Positions 1-9,929 of a stretch of DNA of 29,447 bases are shown piece after piece. Both the position numbers and the translations under genes were made by a program. Source of the DNA: Chara braunii (taxonomy: Eukaryota; Streptophyta; Charophyceae; Charales; Characeae); assembly GCA_003427395.1 (NCBI GenBank), contig BFEA01000079.1, positions 279,887-309,333 on the forward strand, in the 5' to 3' direction. The notes under the pieces are model-generated. The model had not been told where the DNA came from, did no database searches, and worked only from the letters and a program-made list of their open reading frames with translations. Within the stretch, counting starts at the first letter, position 1; every line of letters begins with the position of its first letter.

Positions 1-120
1 CCCCGGGTCCCGATCCGGACTGTCCGGTGATGTCCGGATTACCGGACAGTCCGGACCGGTCCAGACACTGGTCCGGAAGACAGTCCGGAAGTGTCCGGTG
101 TCCAGGTCCGGGGTTACCAT
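1..120. repeat. GTCCGG/CCGGAC repeat with 14-bp inverted repeat
   Basis: The first 120 bases consist of closely spaced GTCCGG and CCGGAC words. Positions 15-28 and 41-54 are perfect 14-nt inverted repeats around a 12-nt spacer. The sequence lies in the Brr2 intron downstream of the exon ending at 552, and no coding frame is supported. Confidence 0.7.
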
Positions 121-244
121 GTTTAATTACTAGTTTTATTTTCTGAATTTTATTTTTATTTCGAATTTGGTAAGGAATTTGGATGTAATGCTCAGGCAAA
201 TGTTGTTTATTTTATTTTTCTTCATAACACGTTTTTTTTGGATT

Positions 245-355
245 TTTTTTTCCCCCCGGGTCCGCGTTTTGCCCGAGCGGCCGAACGCATCCCCAACCGG
301 TCCCGTACGTTCGGGCGTTCGGGCGTTCGGCCTGTCCTGAACGCCGGTTACGCTG
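245..355. repeat. GC-rich CGTTCGGG-type short repeat
   Basis: This stretch repeats the word GTTCGGGC three times in a row (about 307-332) and has related CCGAACG/CCCGAGCGG words nearby. It is embedded in AT-rich sequence (120-240). It resembles the island at the left edge and is intronic. Confidence 0.5.
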
Positions 356-551
356 CCTGTATTAGCTTGGTTCAGACTTTCATGACCTTCAGGATATCCG
401 TTAAAATTGGTTTGATACACAGAAGATTAGCATGACCCCTGCGCAAGGATGACAGGCATAAATCAAGAAACGGTCCAAGATAGCAGCAGTGGGGCCACGC
501 CCATACGCCCGACAACCAGCACCTCGTCCTGAGAAGCAGCAGACATCATAC

Positions 552-791
552 CTGTGTGACAAACACCATGTCTGACACAAGTGACAGGCCATCCAGCTTC
601 AGTTGCGAAATATATGCTTGAAGGAGGACATTGATCTTTGCACTTGGCTCCTCAAGACTCTCTTTCACTGGAATCGGAACTCTTTCCAGTAGCTTTGCCA
701 GCTCAATCTTCTCCTCTTCTCGCACAGCCACGTACTTGAACTCGTCGCTCAGTGAGAACAGACGGCACAACTCAATCTCTCCCATCGTTGG
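552..791 (-). CDS. BRR2: Brr2 U5 snRNP helicase, first Sec63 unit, beginning (80 codons)
   Basis: This exon encodes the start of the helical bundle of the first Sec63 homology unit. [20 protein letters not shown] follows EHLK of the previous exon as in other Brr2 proteins. It is followed by the family hallmark [20 protein letters not shown] and by [18 protein letters not shown]. The acceptor is gttgagaag|CCA at 791. The donor is CAG|GTATGA, with the exon ending at 552. The 240 bp are exactly 80 codons in phase 0. The next expected residues (SAGRLLRALFE in relatives) are not present between 551 and 1, so the gene continues beyond the left edge. The intron separating this exon from the one ending at 9930 is about 9.1 kb. 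Confidence 0.95.
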
Positions 792-1036
792 CTTCTCAAC
801 AAACACCCAGATGGATAGACAATGAGAACACACATAAGCATTGCGAAATAACGCTCTATGTACAGGGTCAAGAAGACAATGAACTGTTCCATAGTATCCA
901 TACACCTTCAGTTTCAATTCTCCCTCTTTCTTCCAAGAAAATAACATATACGTTGATAGGACTGCACAACATGCACCACAGCAGGAATAACCTGCAAGAA
1001 ACCATGGTTTTGCAGTACCAGACAACAGTACTATAC

Positions 1037-1321
1037 CTGTGAACAGTGTGTTTTGTGAGGTTTGATTGTTTGAATTCTGTCCTCGTTATTTTGAGACGAT
1101 GTGTGTGTCCAGTTGATTTGTTTTTGACAAAACTGGCATTTAGAATGCCGGTAGGGAGCTTGAGGGTTAGAATCTTCTTGATCCTTTTCATCGTTTACAT
1201 TGTCCGTAGCCAAGTCGGGTGATGCCCCCGATAGTTCATGTTTTCTGTATTTCTGTAAGGGACGCTGGGCCCGGTTCAGAGCTGTGTTTGCTCCCCATGA
1301 ATAGACTGGAGCATCGTCCAT
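1037..1321 (-). CDS. Unrecognised open frame (95 codons), possible isolated exon
   Basis: An ATG at 1321 opens 95 codons that run into a plausible splice donor, CACAG|GTATAG, at 1037. The C-terminal part has CQFC and a later HKTHC, which could be a degenerate zinc-binding pattern such as that at the start of some DNA-transposon proteins, but the spacing does not let me name a family. It lies in the Brr2 intron upstream of the exon starting at 791 and is not needed for Brr2 continuity. A run of 16 A residues (1328-1343) precedes it. It may be a transposon remnant or a chance frame. Confidence 0.2.
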
Positions 1322-1343
1322 TTAATTAAAAAAAAAAAAAAAA

Positions 1344-2950
1344 TGCAAGTCCCACTACCCAGGTAAATTTGTAAATACTTTTGCCAAAACGGATTTGGCC
1401 AAAACGGATTTGACCAAAACCTGGTAGGCCGAAAAATCACGCAGCATACAGAAAGTTCTGGTACCTCTACACCCTATCTGGAAAGCGGCAGAGAATGGTG
1501 GTAATGGCCCACGGACGTTCTGTCCGAGCCCAATTCCTGAAAACGGGCCAGGCCCAGAGAGTGGCTGACTGACTAGCCAACAGTATACAAGGCCAGCCAG
1601 TACAGACCCTTGCACACTGGTTGATGCCGCCAGGCTGGCCCAACGCTGACTGAAGGAAGTCGGACTTGTGCACCTTGACCACTGGAGAACACTCATCAAC
1701 GTGTGCAAGCCTGCAGCTGCAGGAGCCGAGCTATGGCAGTAGGAGGTTAGCATTAGCCCGGCATGGGCAAGAAGTCAATAGGTGCATGTGATTCTCAAGT
1801 GACAATCACACGAGATGCTATGGTGGATAGAGAAGAAGACTAGAAAAGACTTGAACACTGTTCTTGAGGCGGTTTCTGGCTGTCAACTTCTCGGACTACT
1901 GGACAATGTTGATACTTGTGGAAGGCGTTAAGGAGGTTGAGAGGAGGGACTGGAGTTGAGTTGGAGGGACTGGAGTTGAGCTGATCTCTATTCTACTCTA
2001 ATCTATGTGTGTGTTCCACAAGTGATTTGCGAGAGATGATTGCTGTGTTGTTATGTACCCGATTGAACTTCAATCCACAACGAATTCACACGTTCCCATA
2101 CACGCATGCAATTGCAGAGTAGACTCGAAGGAGGAAAATCCGCACAAAACCGGAGAGAAAATAGGCACAGCGGAAGCTCAAAATACACGGAGAATTGAAA
2201 AACGAATTTCAATTCTGTAATCCCCCATCCTCCTCCAATCAATCCAGCGTACTTGTTCCAACAGTCACAACCGCATTTACAACAATCCCGAACAACCAGA
2301 AACAAGTGTTCACCGAAGTATGCAGGAGTCTTCTTCTTCCTCATCGCCACCTCATACCCCTGGCTATGGCTGCCGTAGCAGCAGTAACCCCACAGCTGTC
2401 ACAACGTACCAATCTGAACCAGCAACCCCAATGATAACAGCACCAGCTCAGCACCCGCACGGAAGTGCAGTGCTGGAAGTCCTGTTGAAGAAGGAGACAA
2501 CTGATCCAGCACTTTGAAGAAGACGAAGTTCCTCGAGAGGAGGAACAGCGGATATGGCTGCCAAGTGGAAGATGGCAGCACCCAAACCCAACAACACAGT
2601 CCTGTGGAAGCTCTCGTGCAGAGCTGCTAAATAGCAGCAGTGCGATCTTCAATTTCGTTTCCCAGCCCCAGCTATGGCTGGGCTTCGAGGAAGAAGATGC
2701 CCTCGCCCAAAATAACGCAGCAACACTCCAGCAACGGATGGGCAGAGTTTCCCCAGCAAAAACGAGATGCAAAAGACCCCAAACTAATTTTCTGCCCGCT
2801 ACTTCTCCCGGACTAGACCTACAAGAGCAACCTATGACTCCCCTATACCTACCCAGCAAACAGGAAAAGGGGGACCCAAACCTATGACAGGGCAAAAGAA
2901 AAGGCCGAATGGCCTAAGACTACCAAACAGAGATCACTAGTGGCAGACTC
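1344..2950. other. Intronic sequence without a recognisable gene
   Basis: All frames here are short or broken. Small local repeats occur, such as a thrice-repeated CCAAAACGGATTTG-like word near 1383-1425 and a doubled GGGACTGGAGTTGAG near 1945-1978. The words AGCTATGGCTG and GGCTATGGCTG recur at 2361, 2553 and 2670. Nothing else is supported. Confidence 0.5.
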
Positions 2951-2957
2951 AGGGATA

Positions 2958-3055
2958 AAGTCCCAGGGAACACAACACTGGAGATGGAGAGTACAGGGGA
3001 CACAACACTCAGCGATCAAGTCCCAGGGGACACAACACTGGAGATGTTGAGTAAG
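2958..3055. repeat. 60-bp tandem repeat (two copies)
   Basis: The word AAGTCCCAGGG followed by ACACAACACTGGAGATG occurs at 2958 and again at 3018, a 60-bp period with few differences. It lies at the 3' side of the minus-strand gag relic. Confidence 0.7.
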
Positions 3056-3864
3056 ATCAGATCTGATTTCACTTTCCTCTTCTCTTTTAACTGGAGATGG
3101 AGCGTACAGAGCTGATCAGACTCTTCCTCAGACAAGGGCTCATCCAAGAAAGGTTGTGTGTACGCATACAGTTGCAGCCTCACAACAATCAGGCTCAGAG
3201 ACTGATTCACCTTCAAAAGAGGGTGAATGCAGTTCAGTAGGGGTGGCTGCTACCTCTGTTGGCCTGTTCAGTTTCTTGAACTGTTAGTGCCCCAAGTGGG
3301 GTAGTCCTTCACAAAGTGCTTCTTAGCACATTTGAGGCAAACTCCCTTATCCTTTCTTTTTTGCCATGTCCCCTCAGCAATCTTGAGATTTCTCCAGGGG
3401 AAAGTGGCAGGATCCATGGGATTAGTTTGACAGGTGGCACCCTTTGGGAGATTTGGTACATGTGGGCCACCTGGGCGTTTGCCTAAACCCTTAGGATTGG
3501 AGGGCCTTTGTGGTTGAAACTGACTTGTGCCTCTCATCAGGCTCATCAGAGTCTGACCCAAAAACAGGGCAGCCCGATCTGGTGTGGCTCCTGCATCTAG
3601 ACCAGCTCCCTGGTCAGAGCCTGCAGGGTCATCATCAGATCCTGCAGCATACAATCCTCCCTTTCCCTTTATCCTGTTCTCGGAAGAGGAGGTGCTTCCC
3701 TTTTGGGAAGAGGTATGGAGATGGAGTGTGGCCTCCATGTCCAGCCCTGCCCTGCCAAATGACCTCCTGTCTTTGTGGCCTGCAGTAAACAGGACCTTGG
3801 CATATGTCTCTGGAGCAGCTCTGACAAACCATGTCAACTTATCTGGTCAGACATTTCCAAAACT

Positions 3865-4018
3865 AGTGTGGAGGTTAGTTTCTCCCACTCTGCATAGAGC
3901 TTGGAGAGTGATCCATGCCACTTACGTTGGCCTAGTCTCACAGTGTGGAGGTTAGTTTCTCCCACTCTGCATAGAGCTTGGAGAGTGATCCATGCCACTC
4001 ACGTTGGCCTAGTCTCAC
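3865..4018. repeat. 77-bp tandem duplication
   Basis: Positions 3865-3941 are repeated immediately at 3942-4018 with a single difference that I can see (cactt versus cactc). The duplication falls inside the gag relic and breaks its frame, because 77 is not a multiple of three. Confidence 0.92.
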
Positions 4019-4534
4019 AGGCTCGTCATTTGTTTTGCAGGCCTTTTCCTTATCTGCAAACCCGATTTCCAAACCCTGAAAGATCGCATCCAGACCAGTG
4101 ACAGCAATCCAATCATCCAGCTGCTTTTGGGGCTTGCTGGCCTCAAAAGTTGCTCACTTCAGTGCAGCCCCTGCCAGGAGGGCCATTGTGGCACGTACCT
4201 TGTCCACCTCTGGACAGGTATAGCCCCTGAGGTAGGACCTCATCTGGGCTATCCAATCTGAGACGTCCACTTTGGGGTCTTCCCCAATGAACTTCTCAGT
4301 TTGGGCCATCTTGGGGAATTGCAGTTCCGACTGCACACTGCTGGAACTCGGTTCCCCTGTGGGCGCAGTCCCTGAGATTCGCGCCACCTTCTCTTTTGGA
4401 GGAGGTGGTGACGTCTTTGGAGAGCCAGGATGGGATGGTTGTGGTGTGGGTGCCGGAGGAGGGCAAAGAGGAAGAGGGACAGTAGGATGAGGAGAGGGTG
4501 CAGGAGTAGGAGGGAAATGCCAGAAGGACGCTGT

Positions 4535-4644
4535 TGACAACTTTTCCAGCTTGCTGTCAAAGGATAACAGCTGGAACTCACTGCTCAGATGACAACTTTT
4601 CCAGCTTGCTGTCAAAGGATAACAGCTGGAACTCACTGCTCAGA
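4535..4644. repeat. 55-bp perfect tandem duplication
   Basis: Positions 4535-4589 recur without visible change at 4590-4644. The duplication shifts the frame of the minus-strand gag relic. Confidence 0.93.
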
Positions 4645-4999
4645 TCCGTTCATCCCAAGATGTAAAAACATCCCGATTGTGAGCGGATTCCAGCGGCAGC
4701 AACTCTGCAAGATTTCGCGTTACATCAACCAAGCGGGCGTCAGCAGGGACCTTGGCAATACTATCCAGCAGCTCAGACCTTCGGGCTGCTTCTTCTCCTC
4801 TCATAGTTGCCTCTGCCTTCTCCTTTTTAATTCTCTCTATTTCCCGAACTGCATCTGCAGCAATTCTCAGCTGCTTCCACGGCCGCGTCCACGACTTCTT
4901 CCTCAATCAACGGTTTCTGTTCTTCCCTGGCTGGCTCAGGCTTCACGGACGTATCCCCGCCTTCGTCATGTCCCTTACCCTTGTCCTCATTGGCCATAA

Positions 5000-6670
5000 T
5001 GGCCTTCTCAAAAAATTATTTGTCAGTAAAGCTGAGTAAACAAATAAAAGTAGAATACTCAGATTACCATTCACACTCAGAACTCAGATATATATTAAAC
5101 TGTGTTGTTTAATGGTATGGGGAACACAGCAGGCTAGTGCCAAATGTTAAGGGACAGTATGAGAGGTTATGGGCTCAGCCAAACAGCCAAAACCACCAAC
5201 TGATTACTTTAAACTAAGCCCACAGCAAGGAGAGAGAGACTTTATTTGTGCAATCAGGGGAAAAAAAAAAAGAACCGGAACGGATTTCAAAAACCGCCAG
5301 TGCAGACTGCCATTACCGTTCTAATCAAAATGGAATATCCAATTTCACTGATGTACTGACTGACCTCTGGCGCAGACAGGAAGTCATTATTACGAACTGA
5401 CCAATTTCTGACTGCCAATGACCACTGCCAACTGACAGGACTGACCGACAGACCAACAATAAATTTTGGCTGCCACACACAGAACCAGGTAGGCAATCAA
5501 AGCATGTAAGGGTCGGTGGGATGCAAAAAAAAAAAATTGTTCAATTAGAACAGATTCAGAGAGGGGTCAGAAACAACCTGAAAGGTGATTGGCGACCTAT
5601 CTGACCGATACTGCACACAGACTAACGACTGACGGACAATGACAGATACTGACAGGGTCTGACTTCAGGTCATGCGATCTTCGAAACGAACTCACTCAAC
5701 CAAAACTTGGCTGAATATTTTTGGTTGGTCAACAGTGGTCCAACCACTGTTGCGGAATATTGTAAACCAGTCTAACATCGACATCAGACCTTCAACGAAG
5801 ATTCCCCTAGTCTTCCAATCAAGTAACTCGTCGAAGTAACCGCAGCCGCCCGAACAGACCGCCAACAGGCAAGGCCTGTAGAGTCGTGAGGCCCTCGGGT
5901 CAACCACACCATTTAGGGTTGACGCAGCGGTCAACTCTGCTCTCGCCAGCTGAAACTTCTAGTGAACATTCCACCACTCCGTATCATTTTTTTTATTTTT
6001 TTTGATAGCGGTAATTCTTCCCCCTCACACTACCTTCCACCACCTCTCATCCACGACATCCGTTGAAGAAAGCAGACAACAAGTCCCTACTCCAACCACC
6101 GCTCAGAAAGGAGGTTGTCGCTCAATTCCTCGCCGGTTGCACACGGTGTCACACTTTTTTCCAATCGAGCCACTTCAGGCGACCGAAAAGTCAACAGGCT
6201 GTCACACAGGATTTTGGTGATCTTTACAATGAGTAAAATAAATTAAATAAAGCAAACGCCTTCCTGTTGTGTGCGTCCAGCTTTGAGCGAGACCCTTCAA
6301 TTGTGGTCTTCGCCGGTCCCCGGTCTTAGGAATCTTTTAGTTTGATTTGGAACAGCAAAGATTATGCAAACAATAATCATGAGATTCAAGTGTGTCATGC
6401 ATGTATCAATTTTGCAAATTTGCTAATTTTGAGAACTGTGACAAGATCATCAGAAAGCACAATCATCAAACAAACTCAATGCAAATGAAGCAAGATTGAC
6501 TGACTCAAGGTCGAGACAAGATAAACGAGGGAAAAGTCAACTCGTAATAATCTCAGGAAAGTACAGATGAATAGACACGGCCAGCACTAGTCAAGAGTCC
6601 TCACTCATCCCTTTAAAGTCTCAACATTGATCTCTCGTTTTGGCCGTGCGTCTCTTGTGCCTTGAGCTAT
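5000..6670. other. Intronic sequence, CTGAC-rich, no recognisable gene
   Basis: This segment lies upstream of the gag relic on the minus strand and could contain its decayed LTR or leader. Near 5147-5160 the minus strand reads CTTAACA followed by TTTGGCACTAG, which could be an LTR end followed by a primer site, but no second LTR was found. The word CTGAC and close variants recur many times between 5340 and 5665. The minus frame 5692-5934 has some coding-like composition but is not recognised. A(T)-rich non-coding sequence fills 6230-6600. Confidence 0.4.
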
Positions 6671-6672
6671 GC

Positions 6673-7290
6673 CTATGTACTTCCCGAGATTGAGGCTTCT
6701 GAATGTAAAGCCACTTGAAGCCTGCAAGCTCCGAACACTTCCAACCGAGTCCCATTATGCGAAAGCCAACCATAGCGCAAACTCCTCCCATAGAGAAGCA
6801 AGGTATGGCTGAGAGAAGATTCCTCGTCTGAGATGCCGTAATCCATCTTTGCTGGAAAAATATACCTCTTGGCCAGATGTACCAAGTCACCCCAACGAGA
6901 GTCGTCCGTGAGGAGAAAAGGGACATCAGGTCTGGGATAGTCCGTGTAGAGCTTGGGTTCAAAGCTGCGGACCAGCTTGACGTCGCTCTCATCCAGTTCC
7001 CTCTCTTGCCCCTCAAGATATCTGGCGGTTGAGACCCAGATTGAGTCGAAGTGCTCATGGGTTTCTTTACCCTTCTTCAGAAAGGCCCTCAGGTCATGGA
7101 TGGTACCTTCCACAAACTCGGACTGAACCACCAAGACAGACAGGTCTCCCTGTCTGAAGCCAACCGCACTGACATACCAGTACCAAAAAGCATCTTTGGA
7201 GGCGATCCTGTTGAGACCGGTCAGGACTAATTCCCTTACATGTGATGACCAAATTGCACTCGTAAATAGGGATGAATATTGAGGCTTGTC
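6673..7290 (-). CDS. Unrecognised coding-like open frame (about 205 codons)
   Basis: The minus strand is open without a stop from 7290 to 6673. Its translation has balanced, protein-like composition, including FWYWYVSAVGFRQGDLSVL, VVQSEFVEGTIHDLRAFLKK and LLTDDSRWGDLVHLAKRY. There is no ATG near the beginning of the frame, so it would need an upstream exon or be a fragment. A TGA closes the frame upstream at 7291-7293, and I could not fix an acceptor. I do not recognise a family. It lies on the same strand as Brr2 inside its intron, about 400 bp from a second coding-like frame (7689-7973). It could be an exon of a nested gene, a captured gene fragment or part of an unfamiliar transposon. Confidence 0.4.
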   Translation of the reverse strand, partial: DKPQYSSLFTSAIWSSHVRELVLTGLNRIASKDAFWYWYVSAVGFRQGDLSVLVVQSEFVEGTIHDLRAFLKKGKETHEHFDSIWVSTARYLEGQERELDESDVKLVRSFEPKLYTDYPRPDVPFLLTDDSRWGDLVHLAKRYIFPAKMDYGISDEESSLSHTLLLYGRSLRYGWLSHNGTRLEVFGACRLQVALHSEASISGST

Positions 7291-7688
7291 TCAACTTTTC
7301 TGACGAGGGCGCCAAACTGACCAGTGCTGATCCCTGTCTCTTAATGAGGGCACACTGCCTGGCTGATACTGATCTCAGGAGCAAATCAGACTGACCAAAT
7401 GATGGACGTCTCTGACTGGATCTCTTGGGTAATTCAAATGGTTGAATGTTACATGAATACCAAGTCACTGAATGCGGATCTCTTAGTAGTGGAAACGCTA
7501 AAAGGACTGTTGATCGCTGGTTCAATTTAAAACGACCGGGTGCAGACTGACTCACTGAAGATTTCAGGTAACTTGGATAACTGAGTGTTGACTGAATATT
7601 TATTGAATACTGATTGAATGTTTTCCCTCACATCTGGTCTCCGAGTGTTGTCATGTGACTCTCACTCTGTCAGCTCGTCTTTGCTGTA

Positions 7689-7973
7689 TTACACAAGCAT
7701 TTCATGAAATACTTCCTCTTTCATTTGGTTACAAACGATCTCCCGTGCGCGATCAATGGTTTCAATGGACGAGAATGTGTTGTGTAGTCTTCCGCTCGTT
7801 CTGCGAAAATAGAAGGTATACGCAATATAATTTTGACCCCTCACTAGTTCCAGTGGGCTCACTCTCACTAGTTCCCAGCTATGCTGAATGTCTTTGATTG
7901 CCTTTTCCTCCCAGCCGTCCTTTCTGTCCCGATAGAGAGCGCAGGTCATCTCCAAGTTGCCTTTATTCTCCAT
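7689..7973 (-). CDS. Unrecognised coding-like small frame (94 codons)
   Basis: An ATG at 7973 opens 94 codons with natural composition, for example KDGWEEKAIKDIQHSWELV and IETIDRAREIVCNQMKEEV, before a stop at 7689. The open frame extends upstream of the ATG but becomes Ser/Leu/Pro-rich there and less convincing. No family is recognised. It lies directly upstream, on the same strand, of the open frame at 6673-7290, so the two may be exons or pieces of one former gene. Confidence rests only on composition. Confidence 0.33.
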   Translation of the reverse strand: MENKGNLEMTCALYRDRKDGWEEKAIKDIQHSWELVRVSPLELVRGQNYIAYTFYFRRTSGRLHNTFSSIETIDRAREIVCNQMKEEVFHEMLV

Positions 7974-7997
7974 GGTTTTCTTTTCATACCTGACCTG

Positions 7998-8066
7998 TGG
8001 TCGGGATGGAAGCGAACGGAGCAGCGAATGGGTGGTCGGGATGGAAGCGAACGGAGCGGGAAGGTC
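7998..8066. repeat. 35-bp tandem repeat
   Basis: The word TGGTCGGGATGGAAGCG followed by AACGGAGC is present at 7998 and again at 8033. Confidence 0.8.
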
Positions 8067-8204
8067 CTGGATGCTGGGCGTGGTTTGGAGGTGAAGAAGA
8101 GAGAGAGAAAGACTCACTTGAGTCACCCATGTCGACGAAGTGTCCAACCAACAACGTGCAAGCCTTCGACCCAGCCGTCCATGTTCACCAAAGTAGACAA
8201 AGCC

Positions 8205-8941
8205 TCAAGCTCAGTAGCACGAATCCCCGTCGAAGTTCACGAAGCGTGACGCACCAAGTTCAGGGAGCGAATAACGGGAAAGAAGAAGAGAGGAGAGAGA
8301 AGCGCGAGGGAGAGGGGCATCAAAGCACGTAGTAGCACGAAACACCACGTTCAGAGTGAGAGAGAGAGACAGACAGGAGAGGGAGAGAGAGAGAAAGATG
8401 AGAGAGGAGTCGTGCGTAGCACACAGCTCCAAGCACGTTGCACCATTCATAGAGCCGATTCATGTAGCACGACAAGTATCAAGAATCCGTAGAACCAATT
8501 CACGTAGCACATCGAGGGTAGCACCAATTCACATAGCACATCAAGCATAGCGCCAATCCACGTAGCACCCATTCACAAAGCATGAAGCACACAGCACATC
8601 ACACCAAAAGCACGAAGCACCAATCCACGCTGGATGGGGGGGAGCTGGGGGTGGGGGGGGCGAGCGAGAGAGAGAGAGAGCGCGCGTGGCACTCTGTGCA
8701 AATTTGTTAGCACCTAACACTTGGCCCGTTGCACGAAACATGTAGCACGTAGCTCCAAGGAAGCACGTAGCACAGAGAGAGAGAGAGAGGAGAGAGGGAG
8801 AGGAGTTCCACCAGTTTGTAGCACTCAGCTAGTAGCACTTGCACACGTAGCACCTGACTCGAAGCCCAAAGCACGGAGCACGTAGCTCAAGCACCAAGCA
8901 CCAAGCATGGAGCATGTACCATCAAAGCCCAAAGCACGGAT

Positions 8942-8945
<4 letters not shown>
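8205..8945. repeat. Degenerate minisatellite of GTAGCAC/CACGTAGCAC words
   Basis: Over about 740 bp the words GTAGCAC, AAGCAC and CACGTAGCAC recur more than fifteen times with irregular spacing of roughly 10-25 bp. Some copies are in a longer CAATTCACGTAGCACATC context (about 8455-8575). Short GA tracts interrupt it near 8358-8390, 8665-8680 and 8776-8805. The spacing is too irregular for a CRISPR array. Confidence 0.75.

Positions 8946-9006
<61 letters not shown>
8946..9006. repeat. (GA)n microsatellite, about 61 bp
   Basis: An uninterrupted AG repeat separates two different degenerate minisatellites. It gives rise to spurious Ser/Leu-rich frames on the minus strand. Confidence 0.97.
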
Positions 9007-9009
<3 letters not shown>

Positions 9010-9260
9010 CAGTAGGTATGTCGCCAGGTAGGTCGTGTACGGCAGGTAAGTCCGGTAGTGCAGGTAGGCCGCGTAGATAGGTCGTGCTGACAGGTACGCC
9101 GCGTGGGTAGGTCGCATTGGGCAGGGAGGCCCGGTACTGCAACAGGCTGCATAGGGTAGGTCCCATAGTGAGGTAGGTCCGGTAGTGCAGGTAGGTCGCA
9201 TGCGGTCGTGTAGGGCAGGTAGGCCCAGTCGTGCCTGTTTGGCAGTTGATAGTGAAGGCA
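9007..9260. repeat. Degenerate minisatellite of AGGTAGGTCG words
   Basis: Words such as CAGGTAGGTCG, AGGTAGGCC and CGGTAGTGCAGGTAGG recur about a dozen times in 250 bp. On the minus strand this yields frames rich in repeated Thr/Tyr/Leu/Pro (CGACCTACCTGC) that are not real genes. Confidence 0.75.
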
Positions 9261-9298
9261 AGTCGCATAGGGTGGTGCCAGCCAAAAGGGCCCTTTCG

Positions 9299-9361
9299 CA
9301 CGAACGGGCGGCCTGCAGGCCGATGAGAAAAAAATTATCATCGGCCAGTGATCCGTTCGTG
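9299..9361. repeat. Nested inverted repeat (foldback)
   Basis: The outer arms 9299-9307 and 9353-9361 are 9-bp reverse complements. The inner arms 9318-9326 and 9338-9346 are another 9 bp. A 14-nt palindrome (9309-9322) lies within. Further inverted pairs follow at 9377-9387 with 9433-9443 and at 9363-9369 with 9418-9424. Confidence 0.75.
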
Positions 9362-9461
9362 TGGACGGCCCAGATCGCAGGCCGATCGGAATTCTTTCTG
9401 ATCAGCATGAGGTCTGTGCCGTCCGCAGTTGTGATCGGCCTGCAATCCGAGCCGTTCCTTA

Positions 9462-9876
9462 TGACGAATAATGGTTTCTATAGTATTGTAGAAATTGAAG
9501 AGGAGGGGGTTATGACATCCTTTTTTCTTTTTTTTACCCAAAAGAACACACACTTGCCCCTTCTATTGTGTGAGGCGGCAGTCCAGTTGTTTATACATGT
9601 GCATTGCTTGTTGACTTTCACGACACAATGTTGAGTTGCGGTTCATCTTTTGGCTCACCATTTTGGAATAGGTGCGAACATTTAGAGAGTAAAAGCAATC
9701 AGAGGTACAATACCTGCCACAACCATTAAAAAAAAGGAAAAACAGAATGGAACTCGAGGGATCATAGCAAAATTACACAAACACATATCTATTATCTATA
9801 GCTATTCCGGTGATTTGTCGTTTGACTGCCCTGTTTTCACATGGAGTTACGATGCGAGAAGTGTGAGAATTGGAGG

Positions 9877-9878
<2 letters not shown>
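9462..9878. other. Intronic spacer, no recognisable gene
   Basis: The sequence is AT-rich with T and A homopolymers. The frames here are antisense or chance openings without family similarity. It is intronic to Brr2. Confidence 0.6.

Positions 9879-9915
<37 letters not shown>
9879..9915. repeat. (GA)n microsatellite next to a 5' splice site
   Basis: This is a GA run of about 37 bp. In the sense of the Brr2 transcript it is a CU tract that starts about 14 nt downstream of the donor at 9929. Confidence 0.95.
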
Positions 9916-9918
<3 letters not shown>

Positions 9919-9929
9919 ATGACACATAC

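Larger units (their letters stand above)
3268..4997 (-). pseudogene. gag: Ty3/gypsy retrotransposon gag relic
   Basis: The relic starts at an ATG at 4997 with a charged MANEDKGKGHDEGG-type N-terminus. A coiled-coil-like Lys/Glu/Ala region follows (4640-4906), then a Pro-rich linker, then a gag core with FIGEDPKVDVSDWIAQM and MALLAGAA (about 4154-4310). After a gap comes a C-terminal part (3268-3837) ending in a zinc-knuckle-like CLKCAKKHFVKDYP. The knuckle has lost one spacer residue and its last cysteine. The frame changes near 4870, at a stop at 4640-4642 next to a 55-bp duplication, and again around a 77-bp duplication at 3865-4018. No pol follows, so this is an inactive fragment. Its orientation is the same as the host gene, and it is a different family from the element at 15585-24463. 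Confidence 0.75.
792..9929 (-). other. Brr2 intron, about 9.1 kb, repeat-filled
   Basis: The intron runs from GTATGT at 9929 to the acceptor AG at 793-792, phase 0. It holds a gypsy gag relic (3268-4997), unexplained coding-like frames (6673-7973), two degenerate minisatellites (8205-9260), GA tracts and a nested hairpin (9299-9361). U2-type splicing is inferred from the donor and the exact protein continuity across it. Confidence 0.88.

Noticed and set aside
3510-4999. Plus-strand frames opposite the gag relic
   Set aside because: They are antisense openings; the gag-like motifs read on the minus strand.
8825-9408. Minus-strand frames of 139-173 codons
   Set aside because: They come from the GA microsatellite and the AGGTAGGTCG minisatellite, all three frames being open for that reason.
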